Positions 37,871 to 46,393 of a stretch of 64,000 nucleotides of DNA are shown piece after piece. Numbering within the stretch: position 1 is the first letter of the stretch; each line of letters opens with the position of its first letter. The notes under the pieces are model-generated. The model was not told the origin of the DNA. It saw only the letters and a list, made by a program, of their open reading frames with translations, and made no database searches. The stretch is from Vacuolonema iberomarrocanum LEGE 07170 (GTDB lineage: Bacteria > Cyanobacteriota > Cyanobacteriia > Elainellales > Elainellaceae), in contig JADEXA010000009.1 in assembly GCA_015207365.1 (NCBI GenBank), positions 62,001-126,000 of the forward strand, in the 5' to 3' direction. The translations under genes and the position numbers were made by a program.

Positions 37871-38269
37871 CTACTCAAGCTGTGGCCATCCTTTGTTGCT
37901 CTTGCCAATATTAAGTACAAAAGCGAGAAAGATAGGTCCTGAGAAACTAGACCACAATGCCATTACAGGGCCGGCTCCTGCGGCTAAATTTACAGGAAGA
38001 GCAACCACACCAGAGAATAAAAAACCCCAAAAGCCCCACACTTTCCACCTGAATAGAGCAACAAGACAGCCAAGATCAAAAATGCAGATAATAACCATGG
38101 CAGGAAGAACCCAGATAGGATATTCCAACACAGCTTGTTGTACTTCCTCGTTACCTATAGAAACGGCGTACATAATCAAAATAATGGCTAAAGCCGCTAT
38201 CGAATTGACCATCATCAGAAAAATCAACCAAGCAGTAAGACAGCCATGACGTCTTTTCAGCACAGACAT
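37871..38269 (-). CDS. Small membrane protein (132 aa)
   Basis: A short basic start (MSVLKRRHGCLTAWLIFLMM) followed by about four helices: to 28, 45-70, 75-95 and 100-125. GC content is lower than that of neighbours. No function recognised. It lies in a region rich in broken genes and might be a newcomer. Confidence 0.72.
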   Translation of the reverse strand: MSVLKRRHGCLTAWLIFLMMVNSIAALAIILIMYAVSIGNEEVQQAVLEYPIWVLPAMVIICIFDLGCLVALFRWKVWGFWGFLFSGVVALPVNLAAGAGPVMALWSSFSGPIFLAFVLNIGKSNKGWPQLE

Positions 38270-38380
38270 TGATCAATCCTTTTACTATTCTTGATTCTTT
38301 TTGAGTCTGACTGTATTAGCCTGCTTACTATAGTCTAGTCAAGCCATACTTTGTTGTTAGGTTAATTAGTTAAGGCTCGA

Positions 38381-38424
38381 AGATGAATGTCAGTTCATGT
38401 AAAGATGAATGTCAGTTCGTGTAA
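38381..38424 (+). repeat. Tandem duplication of 22 bp
   Basis: Two copies of AGATGAATGTCAGTTC(A/G)TG followed by TAA, head to tail, one mismatch. In an AT-rich gap. Confidence 0.7.
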
Positions 38425-38454
38425 ATAGAATTGCGCTAAAAGTCTTTCATCTAG

Positions 38455-38557
38455 GTACAGGACAAAAATTAAAACTTTGCTAAATCCTTTATTTTGGATA
38501 GCGCGGGCACTGCCCGTGCTATCCAAAATAAAGAGTTCTCTGATTTTTGTTCTGTAC
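38455..38557. repeat. Nested palindrome
   Basis: Outer arms GTACAGGACAAAAAT and ATTTTTGTTCTGTAC enclose an inner palindrome (38487-38533) with arms CTTTATTTTGGATAGC(G)CGGGCA and complement. The inner arm start and end (CTTTATTTTGG/CCAAAATAAAG) match the palindrome at 970-1015. Confidence 0.85.
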
Positions 38558-38671
38558 TCAGGTTTTTTGTAATAACGCTCTAGAACGAGAGTTATGCTGA
38601 CCGTTCGCAGATTATTTCTCAATTGGAATTAACGTACAAATGTAATCGGTCGGCGTCGCGAAGGGAGGATT

Positions 38672-38950
38672 ATGGATGTGCATCCCAACCATTGTCCTCG
38701 GGGATTAGGTCGCTGCCTGATTGTCACTATCGCCGACTACGCCTGGATCCAGGGCTACATCGCCCTCACCCTCACCACCTTCCGCTCCATCCCCTGGAAT
38801 GCGCCCTACTACACCCGCCTGGGCTTCCACACCCTGGAATTCGATGAGCTGCCCCCCGACCTGCTCGCCATTCGCCAGCTCGAAGCCGAACATGGGATGT
38901 CTCCGGGCAATCGGGTTTGTATGCAGCGAGATTTGTTCAAGGATGATTAA
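38672..38950 (+). pseudogene. C-terminal half of a duplicated GNAT gene
   Basis: 92 codons, MDVHPNHCPRGLGRCLIVTI onwards, closely similar along its length to the second half of the acetyltransferase at 37070-37591 (LDVHPNHSRRGLGRRLIAAV). The N-terminal half is missing upstream; a matching N-terminal piece is found at 39409-39480, that is, after it. Probably non-functional. Confidence 0.85.
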
Positions 38951-39135
38951 GCCCTTTTTTGGTGAAGCTCATACTCTCCGTCATTCCCGAAAATGCGGGA
39001 ATCCAGCAAGGGCGCATTGCCATGTTTCAGAAGTTGTAATGGATGCCCATTTTCATGGGTATGACAGAAGGTTTCCTGTTTTCTCTGAGCTGAATATCGT
39101 AATAACCAAGATCTGCTTTTACAAAAATTACCTGA

Positions 39136-39301
39136 TCAAGTGATTAAGTTGGGTTCGAGATACAGAGAGATGGCTTCGCGAATATTTGCCAGTGCTTCTT
39201 CCTCGGTTTCCCCGGCCGCCACACAACCTGGCAATTCTGGACATCAGACTGCCAAGCACCTGTCTCGGCATCCGTTTCAAGAGAATCACGCGCCATCTCA
39301 T
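39136..39301 (-). pseudogene. HicB-family antitoxin pseudogene
   Basis: On the minus strand, ATG at 39301 (MRWRVILL) follows GGAGA. With two frame changes the sequence continues ETDAETGAWQSDV, then PELPGCVAAGETEEEALANI and REAISLYLEPN to TGA at 39136. PELPGC...EEALANI is the classical HicB pattern. One frame break is explained by loss of a single C in GATGTCCAG (near 39244). No hicA toxin gene is visible beside it. Confidence 0.72.
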
Positions 39302-39408
39302 TGCTGTGTCTCCAGTTGTCTAGAAATCTGATCGAATTCTAGCGACCGTGCGACAGCTCAGGCGCGATTTGAAGCAAGAGCACCCCGTCACGCCCCCATA
39401 ATGCATAT

Positions 39409-39480
39409 CTGCCACTGCTTCTAGCGATTGAGCAGGCGGCTTCTGAGTTGTTTCGGCAGACGGAATCTGCAGTTGGTGGG
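39409..39480 (+). pseudogene. N-terminal fragment of the duplicated GNAT gene
   Basis: In frame: LPLLLAIEQAASELFRQT, compared with LPLLPAIERAASELFRQT in the intact gene at 37110. The DNA is also clearly similar. It lies downstream of the C-terminal fragment, so the duplicate was split and its halves exchanged or inserted separately. Confidence 0.75.
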
Positions 39481-39544
39481 CAGGATTGGTGCAGGGCGAT
39501 CGCTTCTCTATCGTGTTCCACTAGGCAATCTTGGATTGTTTGGA

Positions 39545-42500
39545 TTAACGGGTGCCCGCTGCGGGCCTTCGGGGCATCGCAGGTGGTGGGGAAGGAGGAG
39601 TGTATTGGGAAGAAGGAGGTGATGGGGGGGATGGTTGAGCACCTGGGGGTATATCCATATTAGGGGGAGACATTAATGGGGGGGTGTCAGGGAGCGGTGA
39701 TGGGGGAGATGGTTGAGCACCTGGAGGTATATCCATGTTAGGGGGACGGAGTGGTTGAGAAGGGGGAACTGATGATGGAGGTGATGGGGCAAGGGGCGGT
39801 GATGGGGGAGATGGTTGAGCACCTGGGGGAACTGAGAGTGTGGAAGCGGGAGATGGTTGAGCACCTGGGGGTGTGCCAGAGGGCGGTGATGGGGGAGATG
39901 GTTGAGGGGTTTCAGTTGGAGAATGCTGAGAGGAGGGAGGCGTACTAGAGGAAGACGTTGCGTTATCAACAAAAACCTCGGCCTCTTCAAGGGTTTCAAA
40001 CTGATCTGGATATCGCTCAAAAAGCACTAGGGGGAGGCGATCGCAGTCGCGATTGGCATCAAAGGTGATATTTTCTGGGAGTTGAGCGTTACAGAGTAAT
40101 GCTCCCTCCAATTGTCTATCTGTTAGTCCTATTACATTTTGTAAGTTTGTAGATAAAAAGATAGCGTCGTGGAGGTCAGCGCTGCGGAGCTTGGCGCTGC
40201 GGAGGGTAGCGGCACGGAAAGTGGCGGCGCGGAGGTCAGCGTAGCGCAGGTCAGCGTAGCGCAGGGAGGCGTAGCGCAGGGAGGCGTAGCGGAGGTCAGC
40301 ATAACGGAGATCAGTGGAATGGAGGTCAGCTACACTAAAGTCAACGGAGCGGAGGTCGGCGGCACGAAGATCAGCGGCGCGGAGGTCAGCTCTATCTAGA
40401 GTTGCTCTTGCAAGCGAGCGACAATTGCCAAGTAATCGTTCAGCAACATATGAAGGGAACCACCATTGCTTTGCCCAACATCCTCTAACTAAATCCTGTA
40501 TTGCTTTACTTCTCTCATGAATAATAGTGCTATTTAATCGACCATAGTCGTTATTAACGCCTTGTTCTCGAATCTGATATTCAATGACTCCTCCAATCAG
40601 CAAGACTGGAATCAATAACCAACTGGCAGTCTTCAGGTGATTAATGTGGCGATACCGGCGGCTTTTATGAATAAACTGGGTTGCCAGGAGTGACAGTGGA
40701 AACTCATCTGCATATTTTTGTTGAAACTGTCTAGCTTCAATCAACGGTAGCCCTTGCAGCAAGTAACCGGGCTTCTGGGCATGCTCCTGCCATTCTTCGG
40801 CAGCGGTTTCAATTTTACGTTGTTGGCGAATCAAATCGCGGTTTGCATCCAGCCACTTGCGGAGTTGCTTCCAGTGGCGGATCAGGGCTTCGTGGGCGAC
40901 ATCGACCACAGCTTGGCGTTCCCCGGTGGCTTTGCTCACCAGTTCATTGGTGACGATCAGGTTTTCGTCGGCGAGGCGTTTGATGGCGATGGCGACGGTG
41001 GCTTCGGGGTGTTTGGGGTTGACCAGGCTGCTTTGGAGGACGCGGCGGCGGGTGTCTTCGGTGCCTTCGCCCAGTTGGGTCAGGTTAATGAAGATGTGGC
41101 GGGTAGTGGCTTGCTGGCGTGGGGTGAGGCTGGCATAGACAGTGTCGGCGCGTTGTTCCAGGGTTCCGGTGACGCCACCCAATTGAGCATAGGTGCGGAG
41201 TTGCAGGGTGTTGTCCTGGCGCTGTTTCCACAATTCGGTCAGAGTGTATTGCAATAGGGGTAGGTTGCCAGGGGAGCGCTCCACATCCGTCAGCAATTGC
41301 TGCACCAGTTCAGCTTCTAGGGTGAGATGGGCGCGGCGGGCGGGTTCACAGATAGCCTCGGTGAGTTCGTCACGGGTCATGGGGATGACGGGCACCAGGT
41401 GGGCTTGCACCTGCGCGGCCAAACCGCTGTAGGCTTGCTCGAAGCATTTGCCCACAAAGTCGGCTCGCATGGCAATCACCAGGCAAAGCTGAGTGGGCAG
41501 CGCCACCAGTGCCTCCATCAACATTGCAAAGAACCGTTCCCGCTCGGCGGGTTGCTGACAGAGGGTAAAGACTTCTTCAAACTGGTCAATGACTAGCACT
41601 AGGCGGGGTGTGTCCGATGCCTGCACCCAGCGGCGCAAACCCTCTGCGCCATCGGCAATCATGCGTTCAGCTTTTTGCAACTGATCCTGCTGATCTAGGT
41701 CGGTGCGGATAGCGCATTCATCCACAAACACCTGCGCCAGGTTTTGCAGCGGGTGCTCTCCGGGTAGCAATAGCCGAATGTCCCATGCCTCGCTACCCCG
41801 AAGCCGTTGTCCCAGCTTCAGTTGGTGCAACAATCCTGCCCGTAACACCGAAGATTTGCCGCTGCCCGATGCCCCCACGATCGCCACAAAATTACTCTGC
41901 CGCACCTCATCGATCAGCTTATCCACCAAACTCTGCCGACCAAAGAAATACTGCGGGTCATGATCGTTGCAATCAAAAAAGCTGAGTCCTTTGTAGGGGC
42001 AGTCGTCCGTCAATTCCCCGGTGGGAATGACGGGGGTTTGATCAACCCAGGGGGAAGTCAGCAGAATGGGCGACCCGGAGTTGTAGCAGACAGAGCGCTG
42101 GTTTGTGCCTTTAAGGGCTTCGTTGATATAGTCCGTCAGCAAGGTGTTGTTGATGGGGCGATCGCCATATCGCCCCGGCTGCAAGCCCTCCAGCAGTGCT
42201 GCGGTCATCACACTCCGGGCACCGCCCACCTCCTCATAGGCCACCTCAAAGTCCCGCGAGGCCGCAATGAAACAGCGATCGCGCCCTTCCCCCGGATAGG
42301 CTTCCGCCATATTCAGAATCTCGCCACTGTAGCAGCAGTCCAGCCAAATCACCTGCTGCCGCACCTCGCTCTCTGCCAGTAATCGCCGCAGCCAGCGTAA
42401 GGACAGCCCAAAAAATTCCTGTCGCGGATTCACATCACTGGTGGCCAGATAGCCCTCCGCCACGCCCACCGTGTCGCGAATCCCATGCCCCGAAAAGTAG

Positions 42501-42769
42501 AGCAACGCCGTTTCCGGCACTTGCGTGCTCCCAGGCTTGAACAAATCAACCAACGCCTGCCGCAGTTGCGCTAGAGAAACCTCGCGGTTGCTGGCAACCC
42601 GTTGGGCATTCCCTTGAAACGCATCGGTGTACTGCGGCAACCGCTTTACCTGAAAGTTGCCGTGGGTTTCGAGGTGCTGGGCGATCGCCTCGGCATCGTT
42701 AGCAGACGCATTCAAGCTGGGCAGGTGGGTGTAGGTATTGATCCCAACCACAAGGGCATCGCGACTCAT
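39545..42769 (-). CDS. Caspase-like/nSTAND/pentapeptide-repeat protein
   Basis: 1074 residues. Caspase (C14) domain about 1-245: VVGINTYTHLPSLNASANDA, histidine in YFSGHG (95), cysteine in DCCYSG (146). nSTAND1 NTPase from about 256 (CPYKGLSFF): Walker A GASGSGKSS (299-307), Walker B VLVIDQFEEV (391-400), and a helical region to about 700. One transmembrane helix at 716-730. Pentapeptide repeats (ADLR(A/Y)) about 786-890. A proline/serine-rich tail with GAQPSP repeats to the end. This architecture fits a conflict or programmed-death protein: a STAND switch that on sensing a signal activates the caspase. The trigger and targets are unknown. A small membrane protein gene lies just upstream. Confidence 0.9.
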   Translation of the reverse strand: MSRDALVVGINTYTHLPSLNASANDAEAIAQHLETHGNFQVKRLPQYTDAFQGNAQRVASNREVSLAQLRQALVDLFKPGSTQVPETALLYFSGHGIRDTVGVAEGYLATSDVNPRQEFFGLSLRWLRRLLAESEVRQQVIWLDCCYSGEILNMAEAYPGEGRDRCFIAASRDFEVAYEEVGGARSVMTAALLEGLQPGRYGDRPINNTLLTDYINEALKGTNQRSVCYNSGSPILLTSPWVDQTPVIPTGELTDDCPYKGLSFFDCNDHDPQYFFGRQSLVDKLIDEVRQSNFVAIVGASGSGKSSVLRAGLLHQLKLGQRLRGSEAWDIRLLLPGEHPLQNLAQVFVDECAIRTDLDQQDQLQKAERMIADGAEGLRRWVQASDTPRLVLVIDQFEEVFTLCQQPAERERFFAMLMEALVALPTQLCLVIAMRADFVGKCFEQAYSGLAAQVQAHLVPVIPMTRDELTEAICEPARRAHLTLEAELVQQLLTDVERSPGNLPLLQYTLTELWKQRQDNTLQLRTYAQLGGVTGTLEQRADTVYASLTPRQQATTRHIFINLTQLGEGTEDTRRRVLQSSLVNPKHPEATVAIAIKRLADENLIVTNELVSKATGERQAVVDVAHEALIRHWKQLRKWLDANRDLIRQQRKIETAAEEWQEHAQKPGYLLQGLPLIEARQFQQKYADEFPLSLLATQFIHKSRRYRHINHLKTASWLLIPVLLIGGVIEYQIREQGVNNDYGRLNSTIIHERSKAIQDLVRGCWAKQWWFPSYVAERLLGNCRSLARATLDRADLRAADLRAADLRSVDFSVADLHSTDLRYADLRYASLRYASLRYADLRYADLRAATFRAATLRSAKLRSADLHDAIFLSTNLQNVIGLTDRQLEGALLCNAQLPENITFDANRDCDRLPLVLFERYPDQFETLEEAEVFVDNATSSSSTPPSSQHSPTETPQPSPPSPPSGTPPGAQPSPASTLSVPPGAQPSPPSPPLAPSPPSSVPPSQPLRPPNMDIPPGAQPSPPSPLPDTPPLMSPPNMDIPPGAQPSPPSPPSSQYTPPSPPPAMPRRPAAGTR
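39600..39960 (-). repeat. Proline-rich tandem repeat tract in the caspase gene
   Basis: The tail coding region has four copies of GATGGTTGAGCACCTGG (plus strand, near 39630, 39708, 39810, 39852), two of them in a larger unit with GTATATCCAT(A/G)TTAGGG. They encode GAQPSP and NMDIPPGAQPSPPSP units. Length change by slippage or recombination is likely. Confidence 0.85.
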
Positions 42770-42874
42770 GGCAATTTTGGAGTTTAGATTTTGGATCCGG
42801 TTTGTTTGGAGTAGATGAAGGCAATGGTCTTCGCTCAGGGTGATGAAATTCTTCCACCAATGGAAACAGTAAGT

Positions 42875-43291
42875 TTACAGCGCACTCCAGAAATTACGCC
42901 AACTGACCCGTCGCGGTTGGGCGGGCTGAGTAAACCCTGTATCTCCAGTCGGGAAGCCTGTGTTGCCGCCTTTTGAGATCGGCTCATTGGGTGGTGCAGC
43001 GGGTTGTTCAACGCCGTAGTCTGGAGCAGGGATTCCTTGTCCGGTGTTTTTGGCGATCGTCGTTATCAGGACGGGGGTGCTGATGCCGCTGTAGAAGGCA
43101 GCGTAGTTGCTGCTTGGCTCTAAAATCCACGCCACAAAGCCTCCCAGCAACACAAAGGGGATCGAAAAGAGGATGTAGCCCCACGACCAGCGCAAATTGG
43201 GCTGAAAGCGCAGATTATAGAGCCGCACAATTTCTGGGGCGATCGCCCCCACACATCCCACCAAAAAGACTTGCCAAGCTTCGGTATCCAT
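42875..43291 (-). CDS. Small membrane protein beside the caspase gene
   Basis: 138 residues from ATG 43291 (MDTEAWQVFLVGCVGAIAPE); the frame is open 12 codons further. Two or three helices: about 7-25, 40-60 (GYILFSIPFVLLGGFVAWIL) and a weak 70-85. A proline/glycine-rich cytosolic tail ends VSWRNFWSAL. It is on the same strand, 105 bp before the caspase-nSTAND gene, and the order suggests one unit. I know no named family. Confidence 0.75.
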   Translation of the reverse strand: MDTEAWQVFLVGCVGAIAPEIVRLYNLRFQPNLRWSWGYILFSIPFVLLGGFVAWILEPSSNYAAFYSGISTPVLITTIAKNTGQGIPAPDYGVEQPAAPPNEPISKGGNTGFPTGDTGFTQPAQPRRVSWRNFWSAL

Positions 43292-43412
43292 TCCCCTATT
43301 CCTGAGAAACAACGTTCTGAGAAACAACGTTTCTTCTTGTTTGTCTGGGATGGTCGATACACCATATCCACCATCTCATTGGAGACTCACGAAAAATTTT
43401 CTACCCGCATTT

Positions 43413-43519
43413 TATAGCCTTACGCATTGCGGCTAGGATTAATCATTTTTTTGGAAAGCCCCGCAGCGCGGGGCTTTCCAAAAAAATGATTGGGTTTTGC
43501 CTAAGCGCGTAGCGCCATA
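43413..43519. repeat. Palindromic element, family C copy 2
   Basis: 107 nt, in reverse orientation to copy 1: begins TATAGCCTTACGCATTGCGG, ends TTGCCTAAGCGCGTAGCGCCATA. The core (43441-43491) is a perfect palindrome with 24-bp arms around AGC (GGAAAGCCCCGC inside). The ends match copy 1, while the cores differ apart from GAAAGCCC. Confidence 0.92.
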
Positions 43520-43642
43520 AGCCACGGATGGCATCTGGTGGTCTGCATTAAGGGGATGTTGAGATTTGGAAGCCTGCTATCGAGTCGTGAGTAGAATCTG
43601 GGTGAGGGTGTTGTGAGATAAAACACTTGCTAGGAGGGAATT

Positions 43643-44185
43643 ATGGCTCGTTTGAAGGCGATCGCAGGGGCATTGTTTGGCTTGGTTGTGCTGGTCTTTG
43701 GGTTGGGCTTTGTGCTACCCAGCCATAACCATGTGCAGCGCGATATTTTGATCAATGCTGAGCCCGAAGTGGTTTTCGCTCAGATTAGCGATTTTCATGC
43801 CTGGGAGAATTGGTCGCCCTGGGCCAACATTGATCCCAATGCCTCCATGAGCATTGAGGGCAAGGGCATTGGGCAAATCATGGCCTGGGCCAGCGAAGAC
43901 CCCCAAGTCGGAACAGGCACCCAGGAAATCGTGGAATTGGACGCGCCTCGCCACCTCTCTACCCATCTGGAGTTTGGTGACCAGGGCAATGCTGATGCCA
44001 CCTTCGAGTTACAGCCCGACGCTGGCCAAACCCGCATTGTTTGGTCGCTTGACTTCGACTCTCGGGAAGGGGTTCCGCTCTGGCAACAGCCCGTCAGTAC
44101 CTATGTCAGCTATGCGATGGATATGATGATCGGCAGTAGCTATGAAACGGGCTTACAAAATCTGAAAGCTGTGGTGGAAGGCTAA
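43643..44185 (+). CDS. SRPBCC-family (polyketide cyclase-like) protein
   Basis: 180 residues with a strong ribosome binding site (TAGGAGGGAATT before ATG). An N-terminal helix (about 5-25) likely anchors it in the membrane or acts as signal. The SRPBCC fold follows: HVQRDILINAEPEVVFAQIS, ENWSPWANIDPNASMSI and a C-terminal helix SYETGLQNLKAVVE. The family binds hydrophobic ligands; ligand unknown. Confidence 0.85.
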   Translation: MARLKAIAGALFGLVVLVFGLGFVLPSHNHVQRDILINAEPEVVFAQISDFHAWENWSPWANIDPNASMSIEGKGIGQIMAWASEDPQVGTGTQEIVELDAPRHLSTHLEFGDQGNADATFELQPDAGQTRIVWSLDFDSREGVPLWQQPVSTYVSYAMDMMIGSSYETGLQNLKAVVEG

Positions 44186-44220
44186 GGCGGTTTTTCAAAA
44201 AGAAGTATAAATAAGGATTT

Positions 44221-44252
44221 TGAGAGCGTTGGGGTCAACCTTAACGCTCTCA
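44221..44252 (+). terminator. Hairpin after the SRPBCC gene
   Basis: TGAGAGCGTT and AACGCTCTCA around a 12-nt loop, 35 bp after the stop. There is no T-run, so termination is only probable. Confidence 0.5.
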
Positions 44253-44418
44253 TTACTGCGTGTTAATGTGGTACATATGCTTCAATATATTCGATGAAAA
44301 AATGTAAAGATGTTGGCCTGAGAAATAAGCGTATTTTTTAGCTTTTATGTGATGGTTTTTAGATTGAGAAATACAGTCTTTAAGGAAATTTTTAATAGCA
44401 ATTTTTTGATCGAAAAAG

Positions 44419-44443
44419 CGGGGACATTGCCGACAATGCCCCC
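44419..44443 (-). terminator. Hairpin downstream of the 90-residue protein gene
   Basis: GGGGACATTG and CAATGCCCCC around CCGA (one mismatch), about 75 bp beyond the minus-strand stop at 44518. Possibly its terminator. Confidence 0.4.
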
Positions 44444-44517
44444 ATGATTTTGCTGACCTTTTCAGTCTTCATCTATATGCCCTATTCTGATGGAAAGTGG
44501 ATATAGGAGAGGTCAGC

Positions 44518-44790
44518 CTAATTGGTGTAGTACCGGGCTTCTAGCCAGGTGCGGACTTCAGATTCAGAAGTGAACACAAGGCGTTCTTGCGTTTGCGGAT
44601 CGTAGACTTTCCAAACAAGCGTGCCGTTTTGCGATACTGTGGAAATCCGGGGATCGTTATTGGGTGTCAGGAAGCGAACGAATCCATTTAGAATTGCTTG
44701 CCATTTGGAAACACGAACAGGGCGTTGATAGACGAAGGAAGATGGAGAAATGAAATGGGAAGCATTCCAGATAGAGGTTGAGCTTTTCAT
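44518..44790 (-). CDS. Conserved-looking protein of 90 residues
   Basis: Ends with a compact segment: PRISTVSQNGTLVWKVYDPQ, then FTSESEVRTWLEARYYTN, which reads like a small folded domain (paired beta strands and a helix). The pattern is one I associate with short cyanobacterial proteins of unknown role, but I cannot name a family. ATG at 44790. Confidence 0.72.
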   Translation of the reverse strand: MKSSTSIWNASHFISPSSFVYQRPVRVSKWQAILNGFVRFLTPNNDPRISTVSQNGTLVWKVYDPQTQERLVFTSESEVRTWLEARYYTN

Positions 44791-45041
44791 GGTGAAACCT
44801 ACTGAATAAATGATTAGTTGGCTGCGAATGACGAGTATTGATGTCGCTCGATGTTTCTACTTTAGAAATCTCGCCCTAAACATTCAAAAGGTTTCATACA
44901 TCGCTACTATGAATAATATTCATCCATCTATTGCGTTCATGGAGTAGCGTTTGGGGTAAGCACCGAGGCAAGCTCCCCGATATTGCCATCCTTTACCCCG
45001 CTAATTCATGCTGCAAGCACCTTTCAGGGATTCTCTGCACA

Positions 45042-45965
45042 ATGCGCGAACAAATCAAGCTATCTCAATTGCGATCGCTCATTGCGGTTGCTGAAGCCGG
45101 AAACTTCAGTGAGGCCGGGTTGCGGCTGGGCATTTCCCAATCGGCGGTGAGCCATGCGATCGCTAGCCTAGAAGCAGAAATGGGCGTTGTGCTCTTCTCG
45201 CGGGGCCGCCATGGTGCCCATCTGACGCCCGTTGGCGAGCGCATCCTACACCATGCCCAAAACATGATGACCTCCCTAGAGCAAATGGAGCGGGAGGCCA
45301 ATCTGACGCGGGGCTTGCGGGGGGGGGACTTGCGGATTGGGGTCTTTCGCAGCGTGGCGACCCATGTATTACCGGAACTGCTGGCGCAGTTTCGCACTCG
45401 CTACCCAGACGTCAATGTCTCGATCCAAGAGTTTCGTGGAGATGATAGTACAGAAGATGCCCTGGTCAAAGGATCGGTCGATCTGGGTTTTATTTGTTTG
45501 CCCCCCACCGACGAATTTGAATGCTGGGAGCTGTTGCGCGATGAGTACATTGTGCTGTTTCCACCAACGGCCAATGTCCCAGAAGCTCTTGATTGGGAGG
45601 ATTTTAGCCGCTTTCCGTTGATCTTGCCCACCGTCGATGATTATTGCTTCCTGCTCATTCATCAGCACTTTGAACAACTTCATCAACCGCTGCAGGCGGC
45701 CTACAACATCAAAGAAGATTCCACCATTGTCAGTATGGTGATGCGCGGCTTGGGGATTACGGTCATGGCGCGACTGGCCGCTGAACCCCTGCCGCCCGAT
45801 ATTCAGGTGCGATCGCTCCCCGTTCCGCTAGAGCGGGTTGTCCGGGTGGCAGTACTGGCTGAAGCGCTTCACTCTCCCGCCCTCTATGCCTTTTTGGACT
45901 TGTTGAAAACGGCAACCTATCCGACAAGTCTGACCCATGCAATGCAGCTCGCCCCGCAAAAGTAA
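45042..45965 (+). CDS. LysR-family transcriptional regulator
   Basis: 307 residues from ATG 45042 (MREQIKLSQLRSLIAVAEAG); the longer frame is not family-like. The winged helix-turn-helix (about 5-65) includes NFSEAGLRLGISQSAVSHAI; the substrate-binding domain (about 92-295) begins GDLRIGVFRSVATHVLPELL. The ligand and targets are unknown. No target operon is clearly divergent from it; the nearest upstream gene is the 90-residue protein (leftward), sharing about 250 bp of intergenic DNA. Confidence 0.9.
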   Translation: MREQIKLSQLRSLIAVAEAGNFSEAGLRLGISQSAVSHAIASLEAEMGVVLFSRGRHGAHLTPVGERILHHAQNMMTSLEQMEREANLTRGLRGGDLRIGVFRSVATHVLPELLAQFRTRYPDVNVSIQEFRGDDSTEDALVKGSVDLGFICLPPTDEFECWELLRDEYIVLFPPTANVPEALDWEDFSRFPLILPTVDDYCFLLIHQHFEQLHQPLQAAYNIKEDSTIVSMVMRGLGITVMARLAAEPLPPDIQVRSLPVPLERVVRVAVLAEALHSPALYAFLDLLKTATYPTSLTHAMQLAPQK

Positions 45966-46393
45966 AGGTTTGTTGAAGCCTTACGAAGGTGCCGACTGAG
46001 TCTACCAATTGTGCATGGCGTTCCAATTTGCTCGGCCCCCACTCCAGCTATTTTCCTAACCCCTTGCACCACAAGACCTCTAATACAATGTCTCGTTCTG
46101 AGCGTTGTTGTCTTGGTATGAAACCAGGCTTCAATCCCATGCATGGATAAGAGCAGAGAGGATCGCCAGAATGTAGAAACAGTCGGTTTAATGGCGATCG
46201 CATAAAATAACCCAGAAGCTTTTTATGAATGGGGAGACGGTTTGATAAGATGAGCTTGAGTGCAATACTCGGTACGGCGTAAGTTGTGGCTGTATCGCCT
46301 TCAGAGCTCCTTCATCAGGACAGCTCTGAGTTCTTGAGATTTTCTGAAAAGTCATTTCCTCTCAACAAAATTAGGGCACAGATAGTGAGTACC
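45966..46393. other. Intergenic leader region before the SphR-like gene
   Basis: About 430 bp. A hairpin TCAGAGCT/AGCTCTGA occurs at 46301-46329 near the gene. No gene or long palindrome seen. Confidence 0.5.

Noticed and set aside
38381..38424. Start of a longer tandem array
   Set aside because: Only two 22-bp units are present; treated as a simple duplication.
39673..40020. Frames rich in L, P and H opposite the caspase tail
   Set aside because: They are shadows of the repetitive proline-rich coding region and have no independent start signals.
40169..40399. Plus-strand frame of repeated EVSVAQVSVAQ type over the pentapeptide region
   Set aside because: A repeat artefact produced by the complementary strand of pentapeptide codons.
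45966..46393. Pho box upstream of the SphR-like gene
   Set aside because: I did not find the paired CTTAACCT-type octamers with the expected spacing, so no operator is called.
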